DNA from: Leeuwenhoekiella aestuarii
Lineage (GTDB): Bacteria > Bacteroidota > Bacteroidia > Flavobacteriales > Flavobacteriaceae
Direction of reading: 5' to 3'
Assembly: GCF_004104055.1 (NCBI RefSeq)
Contig: NZ_QOVJ01000010.1
Location: 1 to 64,000 of the forward strand
DNA length: 64,000 bases
In this document: positions 48,541 through 57,250 of the stretch, piece after piece
How positions within the stretch are numbered: position 1 is the first letter of the stretch
How the letters are laid out: every line of letters starts with the position of its first letter
Made by a program: the position numbers and the translations under genes
Notes under the pieces: model-generated
Databases searched by the model: none
Told to the model about the DNA's origin: nothing
What the model saw: the letters and a program-made list of their open reading frames with translations, nothing else

Positions 48541-49545
48541 ATGAATTCCAGAATTGTTTTAGGAGCATTTGCTCTAACTGCACTAGTAGCTTGTAAAGAG
48601 AAAGAAAATAAAAATATAGTTGAAGAAATTATTGAAATAGAAGAAGTACAACCCACTACTTACGCAGAGATATCTGTTAAAGAAGGAGGAAGCTGGAAAG
48701 AAGGTACTCGGGAATACATTGATGGAAGTTTTGTAAATGTTGATGAGATGGAAGTTCCGGAGCAACACACAGATCACTCTTGGTATATTCGCTACGAAGG
48801 GCCGGGTTGGGAAAATAAGCAAACCGCATATCGCCTGTATTTAGATTGGAGAAATGCTATAGATATTTTTGGTAAAAAGGTAGATACGCTTGTTTTACCC
48901 TATGTAGGTACAGATGGTTTTGATTCTTATCATAATGAAGCACCTTGGGGACAAGATATTTTAAAGGCTGGTCAATCTATGGGTATAGGAGGCTATGGTC
49001 GCTTTACGGGAGATACTATAGCACATTTTAATGAAGTCGAAAAAACACACGTCAAGGTTGATAATTCTAACTCAAGTTCTAGTGTAACAATAGATTATAA
49101 AGGTTGGAAGACCGGCGATGTAACAACAGACTTAGAATCTGTGATTAGTATTTTTCCTGAAGACCGTTTCTTAAAAGCCGAGTTGACACCTAGTGTTTCT
49201 TTTGACGGTCTGGCTACAGGGATTGTAAAATTTGATGATATTCCATTAATGCAAGAAACCAGTGAGACTGGAGAGTGGGCCTATATCGCGACGTATGGAG
49301 TGCAAACTTTAGCAGGGGAAAATGATAAGCTGGGTATGGCTATTTTTTACAAAACAGATGAGGCAAAGGCAATTGAAGGGCCACACGATCATTTGGTGGT
49401 ATTTAATCCTTCAACAAAAACACAGACTTATTACATTAACAGCGCCTGGGATCAGGAAAAAGGCGGTATTAAATCTGAAGAAGCTTTTAAGAAAGATTTA
49501 CAGACTAAGTTGTCAGAGCTAGACAACAACGGCAAATTAGAATAA
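48541..49545 (+). CDS. DUF4861-family lipoprotein (paralogue 2)
   Basis: 334 residues, about 100 shorter than the copy at 44.2 kb. Lipoprotein signal ending ALTALVACKEKE. Shared blocks are YLDWRNAIDIFGKK and PWGQDILKAGQSMGIGGYG, plus GWKTGDVTTDLESVISIFPE, matching the TTIWPGMYAFQNK region of the first copy. It lies 15 bases after GH105, so it is probably cotranscribed and acts in the periplasm on the same glycan. A mutarotase, lyase or binding role are all possible; no established activity can be assigned. Confidence 0.82.
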   Translation: MNSRIVLGAFALTALVACKEKENKNIVEEIIEIEEVQPTTYAEISVKEGGSWKEGTREYIDGSFVNVDEMEVPEQHTDHSWYIRYEGPGWENKQTAYRLYLDWRNAIDIFGKKVDTLVLPYVGTDGFDSYHNEAPWGQDILKAGQSMGIGGYGRFTGDTIAHFNEVEKTHVKVDNSNSSSSVTIDYKGWKTGDVTTDLESVISIFPEDRFLKAELTPSVSFDGLATGIVKFDDIPLMQETSETGEWAYIATYGVQTLAGENDKLGMAIFYKTDEAKAIEGPHDHLVVFNPSTKTQTYYINSAWDQEKGGIKSEEAFKKDLQTKLSELDNNGKLE

Positions 49546-49637
49546 ACTCTACCATACAGTACAGGATAAGTTTCAAAAAGAGTTCTTTAATTTTGAGTAC
49601 AATTCCTATTTGAAATAAAATCATTTCAGAAATTTTA

Positions 49638-49656
49638 AAATGTAAGTTTTACATTT
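49638..49656. promoter_or_regulatory. Palindrome AAATGTAA-GTT-TTACATTT upstream of kduI
   Basis: Perfect 8-base arms with a 3-base spacer. It differs from the LacI and GntR-type sites in this window. It overlaps the -33 position of the promoter at 49671, so it could be the site of another repressor. Confidence 0.5.
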
Positions 49657-49670
49657 AAAAATAGGAATCG

Positions 49671-49678
49671 TAAGTTTG
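49671..49678 (+). promoter_or_regulatory. -7 element TAAGTTTG of an internal kduI promoter
   Basis: Full match to TAnnTTTG, with TTA instead of TTG 19 bases upstream. It would let kduI-kduD-uxaC-kdgK-eda be expressed apart from GH105. Confidence 0.5.
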
Positions 49679-49721
49679 AGAAGTAACATTTTTAATTTTT
49701 ATCCAAAAAAATATATCAAAA

Positions 49722-50555
49722 ATGACAAAGTCAGAATTTAGATACGCACATCATCCAGAAGATGTAAAAAGATATACAACCAGTGAATTACGAGAGCATT
49801 TCTTGATTCCTGAGTTATTTGTAAAAAATGAGATCAATCTTACCTATACTATGTACGATCGCTATATCGCGGGTGGTGCATTCCCGGTAGATAAAGCGTT
49901 AAAGCTAGAAGCTATTGATGAGCTCAAAGCAGAAAACTTCTTAGATCGTCGCGAATTAGGTGTGATCAATGTGGGAGGAAAAGGTAAAGTAACTGTTGAT
50001 GGTGAGACTTATGAACTAGGTCACCGTGAAGCAATTTATGTAGGTAGAGGAGCTAAAGATGTTGTTTTTGAAGCAACTGAAGAGCAACCTTATTTTTATA
50101 TAAATTCAGCTCCTGCTCACAAATCCTACCCTACTAAAAAGGTTACAAAAGCTGATGCAGAAGTAGTAGAGTTAGGAGATGCAAAAACTTCTAACAAGCG
50201 GGTGATCAATAAATTACTCGTGAACAGTGTTGTTGAAACTTGCCAACTACAAATGGGAATGACAGAGCTTCAGGAAGGTAATGTATGGAATACAATGCCT
50301 CCACATACACACGAGCGTCGTATGGAAGTTTATTTTTATTTCGATCTAGAAGAAGGTCAATCGATCAGTCACTTTATGGGGCAGCCGCACGAAACCCGTC
50401 ACATTTTTATGAAAAATCATCAAGCCGTAATTTCGCCGGAGTGGTCTATTCACGCAGGAGCAGGGACTTCAAATTATACATTTATTTGGGGTATGGCTGG
50501 TGAGAATCTAGATTATGGTGATATGGATAAAGTAACTCCAGACGAATTAAAATAA
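49722..50555 (+). CDS. kduI: 4-Deoxy-L-threo-5-hexosulose-uronate ketol-isomerase
   Basis: 277 residues, same as E. coli KduI (278). Double cupin with LREHFLIPELFVKNEINLTY near the N-terminus, ELGVINVGGKGKVTVDGETY, and zinc ligands in NTMPPHTHERRMEVYFYFDL. It converts 5-keto-4-deoxyuronate to 3-deoxy-D-glycero-2,5-hexodiulosonate. That substrate arises from the GH105 product, and the next gene, kduD (7-base gap), completes the step to KDG. Confidence 0.97.
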   Translation: MTKSEFRYAHHPEDVKRYTTSELREHFLIPELFVKNEINLTYTMYDRYIAGGAFPVDKALKLEAIDELKAENFLDRRELGVINVGGKGKVTVDGETYELGHREAIYVGRGAKDVVFEATEEQPYFYINSAPAHKSYPTKKVTKADAEVVELGDAKTSNKRVINKLLVNSVVETCQLQMGMTELQEGNVWNTMPPHTHERRMEVYFYFDLEEGQSISHFMGQPHETRHIFMKNHQAVISPEWSIHAGAGTSNYTFIWGMAGENLDYGDMDKVTPDELK

Positions 50556-50562
50556 GAACATT

Positions 50563-51324
50563 ATGAGTCTATTTAGTTTAGAAGGAAAAACAGCATTAGT
50601 TACCGGTTGTAAGCGTGGTATTGGTTTCGCAATGGCGGAAGCTTTAGCAGAAGCCGGTGCTGATATTATTGGGGTTTCGGCATCTTTAGAAACTTCAGGA
50701 TCAGCTATAGAAAAAGCAGTTGAAGCAACTGGTAAATCTTTTAAAGGATATCAGTGTGATTTTTCAGATCGCAAATCACTTTATGATTTTATTGAAAAAG
50801 TAAAATCAGAAAATTCAACCATAGATATTCTAGTGAATAATGCAGGTACAATTTTACGTGCACCAGCAGCAGAGCACAGCGATGAATATTGGGATAAAGT
50901 GATTGAAGTTAACCAAAACGCTCAGTTTATTTTAAGTCGTGAGCTGGGGAAAGAGATGATAAAAAGAGGTAGTGGTAAAGTGATATTTACAGCATCTCTT
51001 TTAACATTTCAAGGTGGTATTACTGTTCCGGGTTATGCTGCTTCTAAAGGAGCAATCGGGCAGTTGACTATGGCATTGTCTAACGAATGGGCTGGAAAAG
51101 GTGTGCAGGTAAATGCTATCGCTCCGGGTTATATAGCTACAGACAATACTGAAGCGTTACGGGATGATCCTGATCGCAGTTCTTCTATTCTTGCCAGAAT
51201 TCCGGCAGGTAGATGGGGGAAGCCAGAGGATTTTAAAGGACCAATTACTTTTTTAGCTTCTAAAGCTAGTGATTATATGAGTGGGACTGTTATGACCGTA
51301 GATGGCGGTTGGATGGGTAGATAA
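50563..51324 (+). CDS. kduD: 2-Dehydro-3-deoxy-D-gluconate 5-dehydrogenase
   Basis: 253 residues, short-chain dehydrogenase. Cofactor motif VTGCKRGIGFAMAEALAEAG, then LVNNAGTILRAPA, FTASLLTFQGG and catalytic YAASKGAIG, with VNAIAPGYIATDNTEALRDD, the KduD-specific stretch. It reduces 3-deoxyhexodiulosonate to 2-keto-3-deoxygluconate with NADH. It follows kduI directly, the usual pair. Confidence 0.96.
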   Translation: MSLFSLEGKTALVTGCKRGIGFAMAEALAEAGADIIGVSASLETSGSAIEKAVEATGKSFKGYQCDFSDRKSLYDFIEKVKSENSTIDILVNNAGTILRAPAAEHSDEYWDKVIEVNQNAQFILSRELGKEMIKRGSGKVIFTASLLTFQGGITVPGYAASKGAIGQLTMALSNEWAGKGVQVNAIAPGYIATDNTEALRDDPDRSSSILARIPAGRWGKPEDFKGPITFLASKASDYMSGTVMTVDGGWMGR

Positions 51325-51376
51325 TTTAAATCTACAAAGCATAAAAATAGAAAATAGTATTAGTACAGCAGATACA

Positions 51377-52786
51377 ATGGCACAGGTAAAAAACACATTC
51401 ATAAAAGATAACTTTCTTTTATCAAACAAATATGCAGAAGAGCTTTATCATAATTATGCTGCTCCACAGCCTATAATAGATTATCATAATCATCTGCCAC
51501 CTGTAGAGATTGTGGCAGATCGTCAGTTTGAGAATATTTCTAAAGTATGGTTAAGTGGCGATCATTATAAATGGCGGGCTATGCGTGCGTTGGGTGTGAA
51601 TGAGCGTTTTATTACCGGTGAGGCTTCAGATGAAGAGAAATTTTTAGCTTGGGCTAAAACTGTTCCGCACACATTACGCAATCCATTGTTTCACTGGACG
51701 CACTTAGAACTGAAGCGTTATTTCGATATAGATGAATTTTTGAATTCACAATCTGGTTCTGAGATTTACAAGGAAGTAAACCGCCAATTGCAACTTAAAG
51801 AGAACAGTTGCCGCGGACTTTTAAAACAAATGAATGTAGAGACGGTGTGTACTACCGAAGATCCATTGGATACATTAGATCAGCACAGAGCTTATGTTAG
51901 TAAAGCTGGTGGTGTTAAAATGAGTACTGCTTTTCGTCCTGATAAAGCAATCTTAATTGATGCCGAAGGGTTCAATGACTATCTCAATCAGCTCGAAGAA
52001 GTTTCCGGGGTTACTATAGCCACCTATGATGATCTTAAGCAAGCACTACGTCAACGTATTGATTTCTTTAATCAAAACGGTTGCAGATTGTGTGATCACG
52101 GCTTAAATCAGATTTGCTGGGTTACAGCTACTGAAGCCGAGGTCAAAGAACTTTTTAAAAAACGAAGAGGTGGAGCAAGCCTTTCAGCAAAAGAAACAGA
52201 GCAATTTAAAACAGCTATTCTGTTATTTTTGGGAGAAACGTACCATGAGCTTGGGTGGGTGCAACAATTTCATTTAGGCGCGCTGCGTAACAATAATAAG
52301 CGTATGCTGGCTCAGTTAGGTCCTGATACAGGTTGGGATTCTATTGGTGATTATACACAAGCCGAATCCTTATCAAATTTTTTAAACGCATTAGACAGTA
52401 AAGATAAACTCACCAAAACCATTATTTATAACTTGAATCCTTCTGATAACGAAGTAATGGCGACAATGATCGGTAATTTTAACGATGGTAGTGTAAAAGG
52501 TAAAGTACAGTTAGGATCTGGCTGGTGGTTTTTAGACCAGAAAGACGGTATGGAAAAGCAAATGAATGCGCTTTCTAACATGGGACTTATCAGTTGTTTT
52601 GTAGGTATGCTTACAGACAGCCGAAGCTTTTTATCCTTTCCACGTCATGAATATTTCAGACGTGTGCTGTGTAATCTTTTTGGTAAAGAGATAGCTTCTG
52701 GTGAATTGCCTAACGATATGGATCTTGTAGGTAAAACCATTGCAGATATCAGTTATAATAATGCTAAAGAATACTTCAATTTTTAA
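51377..52786 (+). CDS. uxaC: Glucuronate/galacturonate isomerase
   Basis: 469 residues from ATG 51377; the open frame starts earlier inside kduD, but only this start aligns with UxaC (E. coli 470). Motifs PIIDYHNHLPPVEIV (metal ligands), HWTHLELKRYFDID, TTEDPLDTLDQH and VGMLTDSRSFLSFPRHEYFR are typical. It isomerises D-galacturonate to D-tagaturonate and D-glucuronate to D-fructuronate. Here it serves UxaB and UxaA encoded downstream, and could take the glucuronate made by the inositol oxygenase of region 1. Confidence 0.96.
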   Translation: MAQVKNTFIKDNFLLSNKYAEELYHNYAAPQPIIDYHNHLPPVEIVADRQFENISKVWLSGDHYKWRAMRALGVNERFITGEASDEEKFLAWAKTVPHTLRNPLFHWTHLELKRYFDIDEFLNSQSGSEIYKEVNRQLQLKENSCRGLLKQMNVETVCTTEDPLDTLDQHRAYVSKAGGVKMSTAFRPDKAILIDAEGFNDYLNQLEEVSGVTIATYDDLKQALRQRIDFFNQNGCRLCDHGLNQICWVTATEAEVKELFKKRRGGASLSAKETEQFKTAILLFLGETYHELGWVQQFHLGALRNNNKRMLAQLGPDTGWDSIGDYTQAESLSNFLNALDSKDKLTKTIIYNLNPSDNEVMATMIGNFNDGSVKGKVQLGSGWWFLDQKDGMEKQMNALSNMGLISCFVGMLTDSRSFLSFPRHEYFRRVLCNLFGKEIASGELPNDMDLVGKTIADISYNNAKEYFNF

Positions 52787-52792
52787 GATTCT

Positions 52793-53806
52793 ATGGCTAG
52801 AGCTCAAAAAATAATAACATTTGGAGAAGTACTACTGCGCCTTTCTCCTGCTGAGAATCGTAAATTATCTCAGGCCAAATCCTTAGATTTTTTCTTTGGA
52901 GGTACCGAAATGAACGTAGGTGCATCCCTTGCATTTATGGGAGAATCAGTAAAACACATCACTGCGGTATCTAATGATATTGTTGGAGATGCAGCACTGA
53001 GCAGTATGCGCCAATACGGTCTTGATGTTTCTTCAGTGCAACATGTTGATCATCCTATTGGTCAGTATTTGCTAGAAGTAGGTTCTGGTATGCGTAGTAG
53101 TCAGATTGCTTACAATCGGTTAAACGGCTCGTTTGCTAATATCCAGCCAGATCAAATAAACTGGAATTCTGAATTTGAAGATGCAAGTCTTTTTCATTGG
53201 ACGGGTATTACCCCTGCTATTTCAGAGAATGCATATCAAGCATTAAAAGCAGCTTTAATTTCTGCGAATGCAAAAGGATTAGACATTACTGCAGACCCGG
53301 CATATCGAAGCAATCTTTGGCAATACGGTCGTAATGGTCAAGAGGTTTTAAAAGAACTAGTAAGCTTGTCAACCATATTCATTGGAGGGGTTAATGAGAT
53401 CAATGAAATCTTAGGAACCAGCTTTGGTTTAGATAGGGATGGATTTATTGAGGCGAGTAAATATCTAATGACAGAATGCCCTAATATCAAACAGGTTTTT
53501 GACAAGATAAGAACGGGACTGAGTGCTTCCTGGCAAAAAATTTATGGTAGAGCATTTGTAGATAATACTTACTTGGAAACAGACGAACTGGAAATCACAC
53601 AAGTGGTTGACCGCATCGGAACAGGTGATGCGTATGCAGCCGGTTTGATTTATGGTTTACATCATCTTGATGCAGAAGAAGCCCTGAATTTCGCTAATGC
53701 AGCCTGCGCTTTAAAGCATACGATTCTAGGAGATGTAAATCTGGTTTCTGTAGCAGAAATAACTGAAGTTATGCAAGGAAATACCGGAGGACGAATTAAA
53801 AGATAA
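52793..53806 (+). CDS. kdgK: 2-Keto-3-deoxygluconate kinase
   Basis: 337 residues, PfkB/ribokinase fold. N-terminal IITFGEVLLRLSPAENRKLS, FFGGTEMNVGASLAFMGE, and the C-terminal anion-hole motif VVDRIGTGDAYAAGLIYGL with the catalytic Asp. It phosphorylates KDG to 2-keto-3-deoxy-6-phosphogluconate. It lies 6 bases after uxaC and 11 before eda, so the lower pathway is one transcription unit. Confidence 0.95.
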   Translation: MARAQKIITFGEVLLRLSPAENRKLSQAKSLDFFFGGTEMNVGASLAFMGESVKHITAVSNDIVGDAALSSMRQYGLDVSSVQHVDHPIGQYLLEVGSGMRSSQIAYNRLNGSFANIQPDQINWNSEFEDASLFHWTGITPAISENAYQALKAALISANAKGLDITADPAYRSNLWQYGRNGQEVLKELVSLSTIFIGGVNEINEILGTSFGLDRDGFIEASKYLMTECPNIKQVFDKIRTGLSASWQKIYGRAFVDNTYLETDELEITQVVDRIGTGDAYAAGLIYGLHHLDAEEALNFANAACALKHTILGDVNLVSVAEITEVMQGNTGGRIKR

Positions 53807-53817
53807 AACATAAATTA

Positions 53818-54489
53818 ATGGCAAAATATACCCGAATAGAGGTGGTGCTTCAGATGAAAGAAAACGGGATCGTACCGGTTTTTTACAATCCTGATGTTGA
53901 AGTTTGTAAACAGGTTTTAAAAGCCTGTTATGAAGGAGGGTTGCGCACCTTTGAGTTTACCAACCGTGGCGATTATGCGCACGAGGTTTTTAGTGAGCTC
54001 AACAAATATGCTAAAGCAGAATTAAACGGAATGATGATGGGGGTAGGCTCTGTTCTGGATGCCGGTACATCATCTTTATACCTTCAGTTGGGAGCAGATT
54101 TTATTGTGTCTCCTGTGGTAAATGCAGAAATGGCAAAGGCATGTAATCGTCGTAAGGTAGCCTGGATGCCGGGTTGTGGTTCAGTTACCGAAATTTCATT
54201 TGCTGAAGAACTAGGAGCCGAAGTAGTTAAGATATTCCCTGGAGCACAAGTAGGAGGCCCTGCCTTTGTAAAAGGTGTAAAAGGTCCGTTACCGTGGGCA
54301 AGTATAATGCCTACTGGTGGAGTAAGCCCTACCGAAGAAAACCTAAAAACTTGGTTTGATGCAGGAGTACATTGCGTAGGTATAGGCTCTAAACTTTTTG
54401 TAAAAGACGCTTCAGGTAAATATGATCTGGACGCTGTGACTTCGACAATAAAAAATGCGCTGGATATTGTTAAAAAACTACGCACATGA
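53818..54489 (+). CDS. eda: KDPG / 2-keto-4-hydroxyglutarate aldolase
   Basis: 223 residues, class I aldolase. Motifs IVPVFYNPDVEVCKQVLKAC, LRTFEFTNRGDYAHEVFSE (with the catalytic Glu), GVGSVLDAGTSSLY, AWMPGCGSVTEISFAEELGA and VVKIFPGAQVGGPAFVKGVK with the Schiff-base Lys. It splits KDPG into pyruvate and glyceraldehyde-3-phosphate. It overlaps dctP by 4 bases (ATGA), joining catabolism to transport. Confidence 0.95.
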   Translation: MAKYTRIEVVLQMKENGIVPVFYNPDVEVCKQVLKACYEGGLRTFEFTNRGDYAHEVFSELNKYAKAELNGMMMGVGSVLDAGTSSLYLQLGADFIVSPVVNAEMAKACNRRKVAWMPGCGSVTEISFAEELGAEVVKIFPGAQVGGPAFVKGVKGPLPWASIMPTGGVSPTEENLKTWFDAGVHCVGIGSKLFVKDASGKYDLDAVTSTIKNALDIVKKLRT

Positions 54490-55478
54490 GAAGTATTCAA
54501 GACTATTATTTGATTGCTTTAAGCTTTGTTCTATTGCTAGCAGTTACGAGTTGTGGCGAAGTATCTGATAAACGCGTTATAAAATTAGCACATGGTTTAG
54601 ATGTGACTCATCCGGTTCATAAAGCGATGGTTTTTATGGGCGAGCGCCTTGAGGAAAAATCAGGCGGTAAAATGAGTTTAGATATCTATCCCAGTCAGCA
54701 ATTGGGATCAGAGCGTGAATGTCTGGAACTTTTACAAATAGGAAGCCTTGGAATGACTAAAGTTTCAACAGGTGTATTAGAGAATTTTGCACCACAGCTT
54801 AAAGTTTTTGGTCTTCCGTTCTTATTTAGAGATGCAGAACATCGTTTTGAAGTATTAGAGGGACAAATAGGAGAAGAATTACTTAACTCGAGCGTCAAGC
54901 AACGTCTTAAAGGGCTAACCTTTTACGATGCCGGAAGCCGTAGTTTTTATACTAAAGAGCCCGTGCAAACACCTGAAGACCTTAAAGGTCTTAAACTTCG
55001 TGTTATGGAGAGCCAGACAGCTATAAATATGGTTAAAAATCTGGGGGGCTCACCTACACCCATTGCTTGGGGAGAATTATATACAGCCTTGCAACAAGGT
55101 GTTGTGGATGGCGCAGAAAACAATTTACCCAGTTTTTACCTATCTCATCATTATGAAGTGTGTAAGTACTATATCGTTGATGAACATACGGCTTTACCAG
55201 ATGAGTTATTGATCAGCACATTGATCTGGGATGAGCTTTCTGACCAAGAACAAAAATGGGTTAAAGAAGCAGCGATGGAGTCTCTGGAGTTTGAAAAGAA
55301 AATTTGGCACGAGGCAGAAATGGAAGCACTCGCAGAAATTAAGAAAGCTGGAGTAGAGGTTATTTATCCGGACAAAGAGCCTTTTCGAAATCGTGTGAAA
55401 TCTATGTATGAAGAGTTTTCCGAGAATGAAGAGATGAAGAATTTGATTGAAAAAATACAAGCGGTTAAATCCAATTAA
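54486..55478 (+). CDS. dctP: TRAP transporter solute-binding protein, lipoprotein form
   Basis: 330 residues. Unlike most DctP proteins, which are soluble in the periplasm, this one has a lipobox LAVTSCGEVSD. Family motifs: LAHGLDVTHPVHKAMVFM, IYPSQQLGSERECLELLQIG, KGLKLRVMESQTAINMVKNL with the carboxylate-binding Arg in LRVMES, and GELYTALQQGVVDGAENN. It should bind a uronate or small unsaturated uronate. It is followed by dctQ (1-base gap) and dctM. Confidence 0.94.
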   Translation: MRSIQDYYLIALSFVLLLAVTSCGEVSDKRVIKLAHGLDVTHPVHKAMVFMGERLEEKSGGKMSLDIYPSQQLGSERECLELLQIGSLGMTKVSTGVLENFAPQLKVFGLPFLFRDAEHRFEVLEGQIGEELLNSSVKQRLKGLTFYDAGSRSFYTKEPVQTPEDLKGLKLRVMESQTAINMVKNLGGSPTPIAWGELYTALQQGVVDGAENNLPSFYLSHHYEVCKYYIVDEHTALPDELLISTLIWDELSDQEQKWVKEAAMESLEFEKKIWHEAEMEALAEIKKAGVEVIYPDKEPFRNRVKSMYEEFSENEEMKNLIEKIQAVKSN

Positions 55479-55479
55479 T

Positions 55480-55950
55480 ATGAAAAAAAGACTCGATAAA
55501 ATATTAGGGACTATTTTGGTTTTCCTAATGGCTTCAATCGTTGTAGCTGTTTTGTGGCAAGTTTTTTCACGATACGTATTACAATCTGCAAGTTCGTTTA
55601 CCGAAGAAATAGCTCGGTTTTTATTGATTTGGATAGGGATTTTAGGAGCTGCGTATGCTGCCGGTCAGCAAGATCATTTAGCTATTAATGTGCTGCCTCC
55701 AAAACTTAATGAGTCAAACCGAATCAAACTGAGAATAGGTATCAATATTCTTATTATACTTTTTTCATTCTTCGCCTTAATAATAGGCGGTGGAAATCTG
55801 GTGTATGTCAATTTTGAACTGGGACAAAACTCAGCAGCTTTAGGCATTCCGTTAGGCTATGTTTATGTAGTACTTCCTTTAAGTGGAGCTTTAATAATCT
55901 GGTATAAAGCAATCGAACTGGCAAACCCTAAAAAATATTTAGCATCATGA
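55480..55950 (+). CDS. dctQ: TRAP transporter small permease
   Basis: 156 residues from ATG 55480; an upstream TTG inside dctP is not needed. Four hydrophobic helices with the DctQ motif ASSFTEEIARFLLIWIGILG. It pairs with DctM to form the sodium-driven importer. The end overlaps dctM by 4 bases. Confidence 0.92.
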   Translation: MKKRLDKILGTILVFLMASIVVAVLWQVFSRYVLQSASSFTEEIARFLLIWIGILGAAYAAGQQDHLAINVLPPKLNESNRIKLRIGINILIILFSFFALIIGGGNLVYVNFELGQNSAALGIPLGYVYVVLPLSGALIIWYKAIELANPKKYLAS

Positions 55951-57233
55951 TAGAAGTTTTAATTCTCGTACTGGTATTTTTTGTGTTGCTGGGAATAGGT
56001 GTACCGGTAGCCTGGTCTATAGGTATTTCTTGTTTGCTAACCATAATGGTATCGATAGATTCACTGGCTAGTTTTACAACAATCGCTCAGCGAATGGCGA
56101 CCGGTCTAGATAGTTTTTCTCTCTTGGCAATACCGTTATTTGTGCTTGCAGGTCAAATTATGAATCAAGGGGGAATCGCCCTGCGGCTCATTAATTTTGC
56201 AAAAGCTTTAATCGGTTCACTTCCTGGTGGACTCATTTATGTAAATGTAATTGCAGCGATGCTTTTTGGAGCGATATCTGGTTCGGCAGTAGCGGCTACT
56301 TCGGCGATAGGAGGTATTTTAGGTCCATTTATGGAAAAAGAAAACTATTCTAAGGAGTTTGGAGCTGCAATTAATATAACAGCATCTACCACCGGACTTA
56401 TTATTCCACCATCTAATGTTTTAATTGTGTATTCATTAGCCAGTGGTGGTGTTTCAATCGCGTCTTTGTTTTTAGCGGGATATGTTCCCGGTATTTTAAT
56501 GGGGCTTGCATTGATGCTGGTGGCAGCTTTTTGGATCAAGAAAAAAGGATACCCTGCTGGTGAACGTAGCAGTATGAAAACCGTATTGAAAACCTTTTTA
56601 GATGCATTTCCTAGTTTATTGCTTTTAGTTGTTGTGATCGGCGGTATTGTTACGGGTATTTTTACGGCGACAGAAGCTTCTGGGATTGCTGTTTTATATT
56701 GCTTGGCGTTATCATTTTTGTATCGTGAACTTAAAGTTTCAAGCTTAAAAAGTATTTTCCTGAGTTCTGTAGGAACCACAGCAATTGTGATGTTACTTAT
56801 CGCAACATCAATGAGTATGTCTTGGGTAATGTCTTTTGAAAACATCCCTCAAAATGTAAGTTCGGCTTTGCTTTCACTTAGCGAGAACAAATTTGTGATT
56901 CTTATCATCATCAACATTCTACTCTTATTTGTAGGGACGTTTATGGATATGACCCCCGCAGTACTGATTTTTACACCTATATTTTTACCGGTGGTAACCA
57001 GTATGGGGGTAGAGCCGGTTCAGTTTGGGATTATGATGGTAATGAATCTTTGTGTAGGCTTGTGTACGCCTCCTGTAGGAGCTGTATTATTTATTGGGGT
57101 TGGTGTGGCAAAAACATCAATTCAAAAAATTATGAAGCCACTTTTACCACTTTACGCCGTGATGGCACTTGTTTTACTTATGGTAACTTTTATACCGGCA
57201 ATCAGCCTGTGGTTACCTTCACTTTTTGAATAA
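55947..57233 (+). CDS. dctM: TRAP transporter large permease
   Basis: 428 residues, about 12 membrane segments. Signature LFVLAGQIMNQGGIALRLIN and AAMLFGAISGSAVAATSAIG near residue 110, then ITASTTGLIIPPSNVLIVYS, and the second half FVGTFMDMTPAVLIFTPIFL. It carries the sodium and substrate path of the TRAP importer for uronates released by this locus. Confidence 0.96.
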   Translation: MIEVLILVLVFFVLLGIGVPVAWSIGISCLLTIMVSIDSLASFTTIAQRMATGLDSFSLLAIPLFVLAGQIMNQGGIALRLINFAKALIGSLPGGLIYVNVIAAMLFGAISGSAVAATSAIGGILGPFMEKENYSKEFGAAINITASTTGLIIPPSNVLIVYSLASGGVSIASLFLAGYVPGILMGLALMLVAAFWIKKKGYPAGERSSMKTVLKTFLDAFPSLLLLVVVIGGIVTGIFTATEASGIAVLYCLALSFLYRELKVSSLKSIFLSSVGTTAIVMLLIATSMSMSWVMSFENIPQNVSSALLSLSENKFVILIIINILLLFVGTFMDMTPAVLIFTPIFLPVVTSMGVEPVQFGIMMVMNLCVGLCTPPVGAVLFIGVGVAKTSIQKIMKPLLPLYAVMALVLLMVTFIPAISLWLPSLFE

Positions 57234-57250
57234 TTTATCAATTACAACCT

